Positions 24,701 to 33,750 are shown, counted from the stretch's first letter. The stretch: 64,000 nt of DNA from Scolanthus callimorphus (GCA_033964015.1 CM066923.1:558001-622000), one strand, 5' to 3'. Made by a program: numbers and translations. The notes: generated by a model from the sequence alone, not told the origin.

Positions 24701-27006
24701 TTCCCTATATGATTGTACATTTATTTGATTTTTATTGTAATTATTATAGAAGTCTTAAATTATTATTGTAATTATTATAGAAATGTTACATTAGAAATAT
24801 TATCATTATTAACTGCAGCTGGTTATGAGAAATTTCCATGTTTTCCATGATTAGGAAATATACAATTTGTCCAATCCCAGGTCATAATTAAATATAATGG
24901 ATGGAAAGGAAAAACATGTTTGCTTTTTTGTAACTAGAAAAAAGACAAAAATTATGTCACATGTACATTCTAAGAAACTCTGGAATTGTTTAAGACAAGT
25001 TATTTTGAGCAACTTTGAGCAACGTTTGGCCAAAAATACTGTTACTCAATGATTTCTATCCTAATTTGTAAATTTGTGGTCCACATTTCGAAATATCACA
25101 AAAGGCAGAGGACTGGGTTCACGCCGCCACAGAAATAAGCATTCAAAAATGGAAAAATTCTTTAGAATCTATATAGGCTGTGATTGACATCACCATTTTA
25201 GGTGCGAAAAATATGTCTATCTGTAAAAACTAAAATTTATTTTCTCTGCTTCCTCTGGAAAATTTTTACCAGCGCGATAATACACAAACACTACCATGAA
25301 GACCTTTGAAATGAGACTAAATTCAAAGCAACAACTTTTTTTATTTCGAGTAACAAGATTTTTTGTCGCTTTCTGGCAAAATTGCTCTAAGTTTTAAAAA
25401 AATCTGTCTTAATACCTACATATTTGCTTGTCTTTGCATTAAGTCATTCTTCATTCAAGTCACCTTATTCAAGGTGGTGCTTATTTTAAAACTCTTACAT
25501 TTTTCAACAGGGTGAAAAATTCTCAAATCTCTGGGAGAGTTGACATCCCTTTATTACATTCTTTGTTCAGAATGGTGATGAGAGTTGATGAGAGTTTTCC
25601 TGTTTGATTGCCAACTCTCATTCACTCTTATCTGCTCTCATGCATTTTGAACATGTTCACATTTTTCAGGAGAGTCTTGAAATTGTGCCAGATACAGGTG
25701 TAAATACGGCTAAAAATGTTCCTTTTATGCCTAACTTTTTAGACTTAGGAATAAAATAACAACTGTGTTTTCAGTTTCTACAGTGTTCTAGTGGATTTAC
25801 GCCTAGATTTTAAATGAATTACACCAATAATGTTGGTACAAGGCATAAAATTATGACTATGATTATTTCTTAATTTTGAGCCCTGTGTTTGATCGCGCAG
25901 ATGAGAGTCAGCAGCTGCCGCCAAAAGAACGGTACATCTTTCATATATGGTACAATATAGTGTCCGTATAAATATCTCTCATGTCTTATAGACAAGGATA
26001 TACAGAAGGACATCAAGATTGCTTGCGTGATGTCCAGCTGACTCTTATCAACTCTCATCACCCGTTGATCCCTGCATCATCATATGATTTACATTTTTAT
26101 GTTCTACTAAAAAAATAAACAGAAATAATACTAGGAATGGCAAACAAATTTTGCATGCAAGATTTATTTTATTATTTGCTTTTAAAAAGCCACACAACTC
26201 AATGAATTTTTTATTTGCATATTTGTAATTAAAGTAGAATTTATTGAAAATGCGGTTAATGTCTCTTTACCTTCCTCTATTTGATCTCTGACTTTCTTTG
26301 TCAACATCATCTAGTTCCTGGGACTCCCCTACGCTTAAACTGCAATGAGAAATGTTGATATAAAAATAAATATGTATCTCACAGCTTTTCTAGCTATTTT
26401 TGTAGAGGTTTGAAAGCCCTATTAAAGACAGGTGAGATTTTTTAGCCTCGACAGTACTGACTACAATATGCCTACACTTGTACACGAGTCAATACAATAC
26501 TTACAAATCGATGTATCCGTGTAACTTTGTTTAGAAAACACACATATTGGGAATTGCAGCTTAAAATAACTCACTTGAATAGAATAAACAACTCAATCTA
26601 GAATTCATTTTGATATAAAGTATAACTACCTTTCCCCATCTGCATTGGTGGAGTTCACAGAAATATCGTCCATAGAGGAGCTCCCTTTTCTAGTTCTGTG
26701 AAGAAAAAAATATCCATGCTTGTCACCCCATTTCTAAAGTGAAAAACTTCGCTTTCCGCCACGACAAAGCCACGGAGCTATTACATAACATCTGAGACAT
26801 AACCATAGTGTTTTCGGAGTTATAAATTAGAACTAAACGAACCTAGAGAGTTCATTATCTGTCTCCTTTTTCTCCGCTTCCTTCGAAGCCCGGGACGAGG
26901 GCAACGATTCGATATCCAGTGACTTTGGCCTTTCTTTCCCTTCGTCTGAAGGTTTCTTCTCACACGTTTCTCCGTTTATAGAAGATGAATCCATGGATGA
27001 TAGCAT
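735..27006 (-). CDS. GRAMD1: GRAMD1/Aster-type sterol transfer protein, 18 exons, 3' end beyond window
   Basis: Exons in transcript order: 26843-27006, 26630-26695, 26271-26339, 22073-22184, 21811-21849, 21451-21532, 20665-20768, 20247-20342, 6365-6445, 5228-5440, 4654-4846, 3596-3751, 3241-3293, 2596-2802, 2133-2183, 1961-2052, 1837-1886 and 735-788. All have GT/AG borders, and all phases join into one frame of about 627 codons with no stop. The ATG at 27006 has an in-frame stop just upstream; a second Met lies four codons in. The GRAM domain covers about residues 150-271 (RLFKELPDTEQLIV, QNWLCFYANIF, LFRIWQNALLDQ). An acidic/serine linker follows (SPSELLQMVGKYY, an EEEDEMEADLG stretch). The VASt/ASTER domain covers about 480-627 (YPVGVDGLYELLFTESDFY, YTIALNYSIGPKSS, KYKKSVWGFVKNMIEKN). 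Family knowledge: Aster proteins sit in the ER at plasma-membrane contacts; GRAM senses phosphatidylserine and accessible cholesterol, and VASt carries the sterol. The membrane anchor should lie left of position 735. The exon 8-9 intron hosts three receptor genes. Individual junctions are manual predictions. Confidence 0.9.
889..1762. mobile_element. Foldback MITE, about 0.87 kb, in a GRAMD1 intron
   Basis: The two ends are inverted copies: the left begins GGGGCCCGTTTCTCAAAAC and the right ends GTTTTGAGAAACGGCCCC. The interior is full of imperfect inverted copies of an ACGGG/CCCGT-rich word. No coding capacity is visible. It lies between the last two VASt exons found. Confidence 0.8.
3900..4070. 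repeat. CACGR pentamer microsatellite
   Basis: Degenerate tandem array of CACGG/CACGA units (about 30 copies) in a GRAMD1 intron. It produces a spurious Cys/Arg/Ala/Val-rich reading frame on the minus strand that is not coding. Confidence 0.85.
4205..4345. mobile_element. Short foldback element
   Basis: Imperfect inverted repeat with CACCTATAGGAATG-like and CACTCCTATAGG-like arms inside flanks that both contain a TGAATAA/TTATTCA word. It lies in a GRAMD1 intron and has no coding capacity. Confidence 0.4.
4437..4650. repeat. Tandem duplication of about 120 bp beside a GRAMD1 exon
   Basis: Two direct copies of a block containing CTTACTTTATATCAA, GAACCGGCC, AATTGTCTAA and AATACAAGCCATAACAAATG. 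The second copy ends a few bases before the splice donor of the exon at 4654-4846, so the duplication lies in the intron beside the donor. Confidence 0.75.
5641..5976. repeat. 28-bp minisatellite, 12 units, each with a YY1-like motif
   Basis: Eleven essentially identical 28-bp units (CGCGGATCGGACGCCATCTT followed by GTTTTTAT) and one variant last unit starting at 5949. Because 28 is not a multiple of 3, all three plus frames stay open and give spurious repeated reading frames. Each unit contains GCCATCTTG, the reverse complement of the YY1-type word CAAGATGGC. The sequence after the last unit resembles the interior of the foldback element at 56120-56415, so the array probably grew inside such an element. 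Confidence 0.95.
6077..6355. mobile_element. hAT-like MITE with 5-bp target duplication
   Basis: Inverted ends CAGGGGCGTAGCCAG... and ...CTGGCTACGCCCCTG, flanked on both sides by TATCA (6072-6076 and 6356-6360). It carries long G and C homopolymers. A relative lies at 55361-55622 with the same interior (CTCTGTTCTGGACC, AACAAATAAAAGCTCCAAT). It sits 9 bp from the GRAM-domain exon at 6365-6445. The superfamily is an inference from the CAGGGG end. Confidence 0.85.
7939..7985 (+). promoter_or_regulatory. Conserved upstream block shared by all three receptor copies (putative promoter)
   Basis: A block beginning AATATTATAGAGTGGTGATG and continuing through ATATGGAACCAGTTCGATTA recurs about 360-410 bp before the coding start of each receptor (near 14290 and 17937). 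It contains AT-rich TATA-like words. A promoter role is inferred only from conservation and position. Confidence 0.4.
8012..8160 (+). repeat. Tandem duplication of about 70-80 bp in the receptor 1 leader
   Basis: The segment from ACCATAG(C/T)CACAGAATAAGC to TGTGCTACCCTTGAGG is present twice in succession before receptor 1. The corresponding place in receptor 2 has one copy, so the duplication is specific to copy 1. Confidence 0.85.
8354..9379 (+). CDS. Class A (rhodopsin-like) GPCR, copy 1, intact, intronless
   Basis: A single 341-residue frame starting MALYGTTDFNKTTDEQ, with a sequon (NKT) in the short N-terminus and seven hydrophobic segments. Visible motifs: TM1 GNGAVLFAIW; TM2 CSMAFCDFLVGCGY; the TM3 end has SADRFIAVHKPLRY (DRF instead of DRY); TM6 ILNFLPWYITGLL, lacking the CWxP cysteine; TM7 INSAINPFLYSLR (NPxxY present). 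The usual Cys at the top of TM3 and in loop 2 is absent, loop 2 is very short, and loop 3 has FCSRC. This pattern, with YRRTFRHF after TM7, resembles the adenosine/melanocortin branch. The ligand is unknown. The ATG at 8354 was chosen because it is shared with copy 2; an upstream in-frame extension has no ATG. It lies in a GRAMD1 intron on the opposite strand. Confidence 0.93.
   Translation: MALYGTTDFNKTTDEQIPDLFQYLGNNRPVLYILIVTLAILCPVVIVGNGAVLFAIWKDPLKLLRKSPTNTIICSMAFCDFLVGCGYIPTYISWYIRRGIVHNAEKALTIGKIHIFFDFLNYISVYHVFLFSADRFIAVHKPLRYASIVTTRRCRAVILLVWLIWLTVAVISNIFVAIYFYIYVIVVFIGVFIALIIAISLSASVIYSVKRQSQRIMSGTAQTGVTPQALTTREKKVTQVIVIVIVIFILNFLPWYITGLLMTFCSRCHTGIHILVPAVFLSANVLTINSAINPFLYSLRLPKYRRTFRHFKESWGCCPHIEARGAGSGVSGNGGHEDTKL
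9578..9583 (+). other. Candidate polyadenylation signal for receptor 1
   Basis: AATAAA about 200 bp after the stop codon, in the 3' flank that is shared in part with copy 2. Confidence 0.4.
10089..10666. mobile_element. Composite/nested MITE cluster
   Basis: The word GTCCAYACTACGCCGGCTAAA occurs in plus orientation at 10089 and 10154, and its reverse complement ends at 10405 and 10666. This indicates nested or tandemly associated copies of one inverted-repeat family. Internal minus-strand reading frames look incidental. Confidence 0.75.
11097..12045. repeat. Direct repeat of about 300-400 bp, second copy split by a MITE
   Basis: Two direct copies share TTGGAAAAGATT, GCTAAGTTCTAATTCAAGCG, AGCACCATAGTCATTCAGAC, CTAAATGGTTCT, ACAGATTACTT and TGTGCAGGGA. 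The first copy (to about 11420) is uninterrupted. The second (from about 11520) is split by the element at 11751-11961. No coding function is recognised. Confidence 0.85.
11751..11961. mobile_element. Foldback MITE, TTA target duplication (Harbinger-like)
   Basis: Inverted ends TGCCTGGTGCACACTAGCGA... and ...TCGCTAGTGTGCACCAGGCA, flanked by TTA at 11748-11750 and 11962-11964. The interior is a long imperfect hairpin of ACATAACGACATAAG words. A 3-bp TTA/TAA duplication is typical of PIF/Harbinger elements. A relative lies at 48680-48903. Confidence 0.85.
12704..12757. repeat. ATTCC/GTTCC pentamer microsatellite
   Basis: About ten ATTCC, GTTCC or ATTCT units in the GRAMD1 intron. Confidence 0.9.
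13120..13600. repeat. Doubled upstream flank of the receptor unit
   Basis: The block GAGCAACCG...TTATC...CCACCTGTCTTTT...TCAAATATATCAAGAATAAT is present twice in succession here (about 13122 and 13417) and once before receptor 3 (about 17195), with a diverged copy before receptor 1 (about 7205). The left flank of the copy 2 unit was therefore itself duplicated. Confidence 0.75.
14657..15715 (+). pseudogene. Class A GPCR, copy 2, frameshifted in TM7
   Basis: Nearly identical to copy 1 from the ATG (MALYGTTDFNRTTDEQ) through TM6 and loop 3 (FCTRCHSG). At about 15535-15537 the run after ATTAA has three C where copy 3 has four (copy 1 reads AATCCC in frame). One base is therefore missing inside NPxxY: the frame reads NPFSTALDYQ instead of NPFLYSLR and continues to an unrelated tail ending at 15715. 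The end of TM7, helix 8 and the tail are lost. TM1-TM6 remain open with conservative changes, so either the lesion is recent or it is a consensus error in a C run. Confidence 0.85.
16111..16495. mobile_element. Foldback MITE, about 385 bp
   Basis: The left arm CGACAGAACCCAAAAATGGC and continuation are repeated inverted at the right end (GGCAAGATTTCTACCCTAAG opposite CTTAGGGTAGAAATCTTGCC). Arms exceed 90 bp around an A/T-rich centre. Confidence 0.85.
16728..17024. repeat. 59-bp tandem repeat, five units
   Basis: Units start with ACTTGAGTATTGAGCAAAAT at 16731, 16790, 16849, 16908 and 16967, with few differences. The array abuts the left edge of the receptor 3 unit. A single diverged unit lies at 6466-6520, at the left edge of the receptor 1 unit. 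Confidence 0.95.
18276..19298 (+). CDS. Class A GPCR, copy 3, body intact but ancestral start codon lost
   Basis: The frame is open from a stop at 18240-18242 to 19298 and covers all seven helices: GNGAVLFAIW, SADRFIAVHKPLRY, ILNFLPWYITGLL, INSAINPFLYSLR. A conserved YGTTD-like start is followed by a sequon (NIT). No ATG lies in this frame before TM2 (first at 18501). The place where copies 1 and 2 have their ATG reads CCAGCGTCT here. A nearby ATG at 18265 is in another frame and stops after 12 codons. Translation would need an upstream spliced exon (CTTTTCCAG before 18278 is a possible acceptor) or a non-ATG start; otherwise the copy is dead. Loop 2 and TM5 differ most from the sisters (for example SVVNYFYVYLIVAY). 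Confidence 0.75.
   Translation, partial: SVSYGTTDLNITTDTQFADLSHYLGNQRPVLYILIVTLAILCPVIIVGNGAVLFAIWKDPLKLLRKSPTNTIICSMAFCDFLVGCGYIPTYISWYIWRGVFDNAEKTLTIDKLLTSFDYLNYISVYHVLLFSADRFIAVHKPLRYASIVTTRRCRAVILLVWLTFLTLAVIINISVVNYFYVYLIVAYIGVFIALLITISLSASVIYSVKRQSQRIMGTAQTGQIPQALTTREKKVTQVIVIVIVVFILNFLPWYITGLLMAFCSMCHSGIHILVPAVFLSANLLTINSAINPFLYSLRLPKYRRTFRHFKESWGCCARIEAKGTGSGVSGSDGIENTKL
19466..19690. mobile_element. Foldback element of the GTTATTTACCGGCT family
   Basis: The palindrome GTTATTTACCGGCT...AGCCGGTAAATAAC (19466-19572) surrounds a hairpin containing GACCGAGGCCGGAGGCCGAG. It continues into an AAAACAAGCGCGC-containing tail. The same parts recur in another order at 32103-32330. Confidence 0.75.
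19691..20246. other. GRAMD1 intron sequence without recognised content
   Basis: Right end of the 13.8-kb GRAMD1 intron. A minus-strand word resembling part of the GRAM domain (FWTSFSTQG) occurs near 19900, but the exon at 6365-6445 is the true continuation. Nothing else is supported. Confidence 0.4.
20812..20890. mobile_element. Small hairpin element
   Basis: TTACAGTTGTTTTCAGAATA is repeated in inverted orientation at the other end (TATTCTGAAAACAACTGTAA), with about 40 bp between. It lies in a GRAMD1 intron 44 bp from the exon ending at 20768. Confidence 0.75.
20918..21429. mobile_element. Foldback MITE, about 0.5 kb, abutting a GRAM-domain exon
   Basis: The outer ends TTACAGCCAAAGAC / GTCTTTGGCTGTAA lead into arms of more than 100 bp (TGAGTTGATTCTTGGAATA, GGGAAAACGTCTTTCGATTT and their inverted copies). 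The right end lies 22 bp from the splice donor of the exon at 21451-21532. Confidence 0.85.
22185..26270. other. Long A/T-rich GRAMD1 intron
   Basis: Between the exons at 22073-22184 and 26271-26339. Two direct copies of TTTTTAGAGAACACATTCAA with following sequence lie near 23040 and 23160. A possible small exon near 23740-23772 does not keep the phase. No gene is supported. Confidence 0.5.
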
Positions 27007-28986
27007 GGAAAGCTTTGTCGCTAAGTTTTATCCTATTTTAAGATGATTTTTGGAGGGTTTTGGCTTCGTTAATTCGCCGCGAAAAACCAGCGCCATTTTG
27101 TTAGTTTCTCTTCCTCTTAAATCCCAGTCTCCCAAGTCAAGCGCATGTTACTATGCACAGGAAGACCACCACAAAGCTTTCCGCTAACGGTCGCTATATA
27201 GGGGCTCAACCGCATCAATCAACTTTCAACTTCCCGTGTAATGTGACTCGCTTAGAGTCATTCAAAGAAATACAGATCTTTTCGCTAAAGGAATCCGATA
27301 GCAACTTGACTTGAAAACGGAAGAACGTAACGAAATAACGACCTAGTGTATCAGCTCGTGCGGCACTTGTAAATTATTCAACACTTGATTATTACAGGGT
27401 TTTCAGTTTGTCTCTTCACACGTCCCTGATTATTACGAGCTTCTAGTTAAGCTCTGTAATGTTGTTAACTGGAGCAAATAAATAAACTACTGTAAGTTTG
27501 TAAATACTTGTTAAAGGATTGATAGTGTACCAATATATTTTAACTTTACGTATCTATGAGGCTGTGTAGAAATATTGTCAGCTGTTTAACCCCTAACAGC
27601 CCTATCAGCCTACTGCTACTCAAAAGCTACTGAAAACTTTTATAAGTCATTCGTGCTTTTGAAATCCGATTTGTTGAACAATTTTCATAATTATTGCTTT
27701 TTCTTCTTCTACAAGGCCTAAATCTAGTAGTGTTTATTCCAAATGATATTGCACGTATAGTGTTAATCGTGACCTGTGCTGTGCGCCATACCGAGAAGTT
27801 ATCCAAACTTTCATCACAGAAGCGCAGTGGGTACTCACTTTCGTTTTGTCCACCGCCCATGTTTGTACTTGTATTTCTTGTGAAGTTTCCAACCCATCAA
27901 TCCTTTACGCATCTGCACTTCCTTGTTGTAGAAAATAACCAAGGCTCACCTTCCAGTTTGCGGTGCAGTACTCATGGATAATTTGTCAATTTGTTCTCAA
28001 TGACTGAAATAATCCCACTCATTTTGACACCAGCTTCGTAAAACTCCTTTTCTCAGTTTAATAGATCTTCCACAATCGCAAAAAATCCCAATCGTACGTA
28101 ATCAGCAGTTGTTTTGCTTTCGAGTTAGCGGTCGTGTTATTCATTAAGATGTTTCCGTATGCATGGCTTAGCAATCTTACGTAGGGTTTTCGTTTCCCGA
28201 TTGGCGAGTTATGTAAGGCCGAGTGGTTCTGGCGTGATGTCGACTGACGGCATGGGACCATATTTGCATGTGCTGTGACGCGTTACGTTCTGATCTTTGA
28301 GGACAATACAGTACAATTCTCATGAACTTATACATTTTAATTTGACCAAAAAATAATGTTTGTTTAATATTGCCATGGCTATGATGGTTTGCAATCATCC
28401 CTTTGGGAATAAAATCACATAAGCGCGGGAGAGAACAAAGGGAATAAATGAATTTTATTTTGTTCTGTTCCACCAACATGGCCGCCCGTGACGTCACATG
28501 CAAACCAAGAGACCTGTACGCCCGCACGTGCGAGCGTATTGAAGCCAATATATAAATATACAGCAAAAATGAACGCTCAACTACTTTACAGTTTATTAAT
28601 AGATAGATAGGCAGTTTATTTCTCAATGCCGTGCCAGAAAAAGAACACACAAAGTACTCTCCGAAATTGTAAGCACCTGGTTTTTCTCTACGAGACTGGG
28701 TATTTTTTAAATGTGCGCGGTAAGCACTTCAAAAGGCTGGTTTCCAGACAGTCGGATCAGCCAACAAAGGGTATCCACGTCTCAAAGCGGCCTCGCGATT
28801 TTTGTGAAGAAATTTAATTCATCAGTAGGAAACATTTTTCTCGAATTTTTCAAAATTATCTAAAGGATCCTGTCTTGGGGCATTCGAGACTTGCGTTTCT
28901 GTTGTTGCAAATTACATGTGTAAATTGATACGACCATATGGAGACCAAGCAACGCAAGGGTCGTAGCTAGACACCTGTTTCATACC
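27007..28986. other. Upstream region of GRAMD1, no gene supported
   Basis: It should contain the GRAMD1 promoter and 5' UTR. No TATA box or conserved coding segment was recognised. A 157-codon minus-strand frame (28177-28650) has no recognisable domain and lies in sequence with repeat-like words (GTGACGTCACATGCAAACC). Confidence 0.4.
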
Positions 28987-29350
28987 CGGGGGGGGCTCCC
29001 ATATTTTTGGGGCGGGGGTGCTCGTCGTGAACTTTCGATTTTACCCCTAAAAGGTACCTAAAATGGCGTCGCTTAGTTGATTTTAACCCCTAAAAGGTAC
29101 CAACAAGACGTTTTTTCCCTCGTAATTTTGTCTCGTATTTTTACGAAGGAAAATACGTCTGAAATTCAGGCTTCCAACAAGTGTGAATTGCTTGACTTGC
29201 TAGAACGGACCTCTAACAGGTACCTATCTAGAAAAAATTGCAAGTTTTCGAATTTTACCCCTTAAAAGGTACCAGAGGCCTGATTTTAAACCCTAAAAGG
29301 TACGACGAGCACCCCCGCCCCAAAAATATGGGAGTCACCCCCCGGGGGTT
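28987..29350. mobile_element. Foldback MITE of the GGTACC/CCCCTAAAAGG family
   Basis: Inverted ends with GCTCCCATATTTTTGGGGCG / CGCCCCAAAAATATGGGAG, inside CCCGGGGG flanks. The interior repeats CCCCTAAAAGGTACC. A relative with the same architecture lies at 52845-53314. Confidence 0.8.
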
Positions 29351-29476
29351 TCATACGGTCGCCTGTGATCATCTTTTTCGAGAACTGCGGCAACGCAATT
29401 TGGCGAGCAATTGAGCACTCGTATGTCGACAATATCACTACGCGAACAAGCATGCATTGAAAAATACTAATCATAA

Positions 29477-31466
29477 GGGACGTGTCATTATTTAGCGGGG
29501 GGGGGGGGGGGGGGGAGGGCTCCTATTTTTGTGGGGAGGGTCCTAATTTTTTTCGCGTGTCTAAAGGGAGGGTCCAATTTTTTTCACTCCTGTCTGGGGG
29601 AGGGTCATAATTTTTTTCAGCAACATTTGGACGATGAAGAGGGTAAAACAAATGGCGATAGTGGTTATTTCAGCAACTTCTCCATAAAAATTTCGGCGCG
29701 CTTCGCGCGCATAAACAATGACATCTAATATACTCTTTGAGCAATGAGGACACTACCGTTGACAAGAACAAGTTATATTGACGAAGAAATCAAACTCTCC
29801 ACAAATTTCCCTGCAAATGATAGGCCTGGAGGGCAAGTCACTATATGTTTGAAAGAAGACCCCTTAGGTAAGCGTGAGTTTTCGACGTTACAAGCATAGA
29901 AATTAGTCCGTTGGGCCGCGCTTCGCGCACATGAATATTAATAACTTCGTCATTTGCGGAGCGCAGTTGTGCGCATGAATAATATAACCTTACATATATA
30001 GTTGAGTTAGTGTACTTCCTGAGCTCCTGACAGGCTTTGTTTACTATGCCGTACACAAAACATGTTCATCTACCCTTTCTCTGAGGCTTGATGAAATGCA
30101 ATGAACAAACAAACAAAAAAAAAACGATGAACAAACAAACAAACAAACGTTTATCAAAATTTGGGCGCGCTTTGCGCGCAACGAAGGATATGCGAGCCCG
30201 TTTTTTCTGTAAAATGTCTACAGTACTAGGTCAAACAAAGGAACGGGAGATGTGGGATTACGTTAATCATTGTACTTAGAGGGAGGATCACTGCATTTTA
30301 CCCGTGTATTACCAAACATCCTCACGTAAATAATCGAGGAGATTAATAATAACTGCGGTTCCTTATGCGCCAGTCAACTGACATCCCGGCCCCCACCCCC
30401 AAGACAGGGCGGGAAAGTAACGCGGTCAGGCGGGGGATTTAACACGTTAATCTACGGAAGGGCAGGGAATTTAACACGGACCTTCTATAGCAGGGATATT
30501 CAGCTGGGCATTAACGGGGAATTAACGCTGAACCAGAAGTTCGATTATCGTGCGAAAATATATTGGTTTAAGGACCGATGTCGGAGGATTTTGGGAGGGA
30601 TCACTTCATTTTTTGGGCGAGGGGAGGATATCTCGAAACCTGAAGCCTTGAAAGAGAGATTCCAGCAACGAGTTCTACATCATTTTCTAGTTTTATTTCA
30701 CTCATTATGTTGAAAATTTCGGCGCGCTTCGCGCGCATAAAGAATGACATCTAATCTAGTTTTAGAGAACTTGCCCAAAGAAAACAGTACGCATGTGGCG
30801 CTTAAATGGAATGCGTACGAATGTCGTTACAAGCATGTGTATCTTGGCAAGGACAAATGAAAACCCCCAAAAGCGCTCCAGTAATACGCCTGGTTGGCAG
30901 TCAATATGTTGGAAAGAAGTGAGTTCGACGTTACAAGCTGCATAGAAATTCGTGAATAATAATAATTTGTAGCGCGTGAAGAATAAAACCAACAGGCTTT
31001 TTTACTACACGCAGAAAAAAAAACGTTTATCTTTTCTCTGGAGGCTTGATGAAATGCTTTTATCAAAATAAAGGCGCGTTTCGCCATGTTGCAAAAAAAG
31101 TGTCCCCGGGGGCCTGGAGCTTTAATAACGACCATGTCCCTGGTGACCGGGAAAATAGTAACATTTAACACTTAGTGAATGTTAAATCGGGGGGCCATGA
31201 TGTCAATTGACTGGTGCATGACAGAAGTAAGAAAAAAATATTCTGTTATTTAGAAGAATGAAAGAGACGATCACTTGGACAAATAGTCTATCTCAACAGG
31301 TTTTTCAGAAATAAATTGCATGGGGGAGGGTCCCAATTTTTTTTACCTACGACTGGGGGAAGGTCACATTTTTTTTGTTATGTTCAAGGGGAGGGTCCTA
31401 ATTTTTTTTAGCCTTGATTGAAAAAAATGGGAGCCCTCCCCCCCCCGGTAAATAATGACACGTCCC
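29477..31466. mobile_element. 2.0-kb non-autonomous DNA transposon with TAA target duplication
   Basis: Inverted ends GGGACGTGTCATTATTTA... and ...TAAATAATGACACGTCCC are flanked by TAA at 29474-29476 and 31467-31469. Subterminal GGGAGGGTCC(T/C)AATTTTTTT words repeat near both ends. The interior has a partial duplication: TTTCGGCGCGCTTCGCGCGC with ATGACATCTAAT occurs at about 29690 and 30717. No transposase frame is seen. The TAA duplication fits PIF/Harbinger-type transposition. Confidence 0.8.
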
Positions 31467-32102
31467 TAACTGAGTTTTGATGTGAGTCCTATAAATAGAA
31501 ATGACATCATACTATTTAACTTCAAATGTGAAAAACTTTGTCTTCACTTTTCTCAGATCTCAAAAGCAATACGTAACGCATCCGTATCACCAACGGACTT
31601 CCGTTAATCAATACTTGGAAACGGAAAATGAATGCCAGATGAATAACTTGGCTGTCAGAAGAGAAAAGGAAGATCGTCGAGTCACCGTTTTCTTATGGTG
31701 AGAAATGCATTTTATTCTCTTAAAAAATGGTTTGTTTTTTATTCTCCTTTAGTTTAACAGAAGAAAAGATTATATATACACACCACTGATTTAAAAAAAA
31801 AGGACAAGGATGTTATATGAAATACAAACTAAAATCACTTGGCATTTTTCCGTGACGTGGCAAGATAAAAGCCTAACATTTTCCTGTTTTCTGAAAAAAA
31901 AAAACTTTTCTCTCTTCCTATCTTAGGTCTGTTTGTTTCGAGTGCTCTATAGCTACAACGGATGACCATTTCATTATATCTTCATGCTCTACGGAATTGA
32001 CGTCACAGCTTGTAGTTAGTATCTGTATGTATCTAAAAATAGTATCATGGTAAACGATCTTCAAAACATCATCCATCTGCATTCTGATTGGTTCTTAGAG
32101 CG

Positions 32103-32330
32103 GTGAATAACTTACTTATTTATTTTTTTCCAACTCTAAAATTTGAGTTTGCCGGTGAAAACAAGCGCGCGCAAATGGTTACCGTGTCCTACTAGTCAGA
32201 GATAGAAAAACATTGCCCCCGCGCGCGCTTGTTTTCACCGAAAATCTCAACTTTTAGACTTGGAAAAAAAGTTATTTACCGGCTTTAGGTCGGCCTATAC
32301 GGACCTCCCAGCCGGTAAATAACATATATG
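32103..32330. mobile_element. Foldback element, relative of the one at 19466-19690
   Basis: Arms AAAACAAGCGCGCGC / GCGCGCGCTTGTTTTCACCG surround a short centre, followed by GTTATTTACCGGCTTTAGGT and the GCCGGTAAATAAC palindrome seen at 19466. Confidence 0.75.
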
Positions 32331-33069
32331 TCTTTTGTGTAAAATTACTGACCGCACATTACAGCACAAAGGCCAAGGCGACTGATCATTTCCTGATTTT
32401 CCATGAAGCTGGCAAGATCGGATGCGGCGCAGCGTTAGAAACATGGGGGAGGGGTAGGAAGAACTGGCAATTTATGACAAAAATATGATATGACCCCTGC
32501 TCGCCTCTTATAAAATGTTACAAATAACAGTTCATTATGCTCATTTTCGTTTGCACGCAACGGGGAACGTCGTTGGGCTACTGTGATTTTAGTTTTCTTC
32601 TTTCTTTACAACAAATGGAACACAAGCAACTAATTATTAGTTTAATCACCATGACAACCACCACCAGTACCATTACCAGCAAGAGCATCACGTCCAGTAA
32701 AAAGTACTGGTACCAAGTCAGGTGGACGGAGGCGGGACGTAGATGTGTCAATCTTCCGTGACGTAATGTGTATTCCACCCAATCACCGCCTCTTGGGCTG
32801 GAGTGCGGGTTCGATCCTGCATTAGGCGTGACAAGCGACGGGCTTCCTCTCTAAAACTAAATGATAGAGAAATTTCAAAAAGTTCAACGGTAACGGCAAT
32901 GCCTGAAATGGAAGCAGTTGATTTCGTGCTCTCAAATTAGCCAATGAGAACGATTTGTTTTGCATCGCCAAGCCCGTTCCAAACAGATTCTAATTTAAAA
33001 TCAAAGGTAAGCAAACAGCAATGTGTTTCTGGATCCCTTCGGGATGCCTTGGCTTGAGGTAATGCAATG

Positions 33070-33147
33070 TTAGAGAAGGAAAAAACAAAACAGAAACGCA
33101 AAATGTGCCACATTTTGCGGTTTCTGTTTTGGTTTTTCCTTCTCTAA
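33070..33147. mobile_element. 78-bp near-perfect hairpin
   Basis: TTAGAGAAGGAAAAAACAAA... pairs with its inverted copy ending TTTCCTTCTCTAA around ATGTGCCACAT. Flanks share AAACAGATTCTAAT on both sides (about 32986 and 33149). It lies between exons 4 and 5 of UGT A. Confidence 0.8.
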
Positions 33148-33629
33148 CAAACAGATTCTAATAAAATACATAATATTGCAAAAGAGCATAAAAACGTTTC
33201 CATCTCTTCAGAAATCATGAAAATCATATCAAATGTCAACCTGGTTTGACTTGTACGATGATTGATTCTAGTATTTTCCCGCCAAAAATTGCGAAATTTA
33301 ATCTTTCGTTGGACCTAGAAACGTTTTATTTTGGCAAACAATCCTTTGCGCCCGCGAGATGAGATCAGCTGGAATAGTTCAATTCTTTCATCAGAAAGTT
33401 GTACAAGTGCGTTTTCTATATCTTGCACCGTGAATGCTTATAAACTTGATTTGGTTTTGTTATTATTATTCTCACGGGCACGCAAACTTTCAAAAATCCT
33501 AATTAGAATGAATTAGACCCAGGACACTTAAGCCTAAATCCATTTTTTGCCAGCAAAGGTAAAATACGAAATTGTTCAGAGCAAGTGGTTTTCTGGCCTT
33601 TTTACCAGCCAGCAGCAACAGATTAGGAA

Positions 33630-33750
33630 CAAGTCCGCTGTGTGCCCGTGAATATCTTACTGTACAAGGGGCGAGGAACAGGTTTACTGAGGAACAGGTC
33701 CGTTGTGTGTCCGTGAATATCTTACTGTACAAGGGAGCAAGGAACAGGTT
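33630..33750. repeat. Tandem duplication of about 60 bp in a UGT A intron
   Basis: GTGAATATCTTACTGTACAA with flanking GAACAGGTCCG(T/C)TGTGTG-like sequence occurs twice, about 63 bp apart, just downstream of exon 4 of UGT A. Confidence 0.85.

Noticed and set aside
28177..28650. 157-codon minus-strand frame
   Set aside because: No recognisable domain, low-complexity composition and repeat-like DNA; no splice or promoter support.
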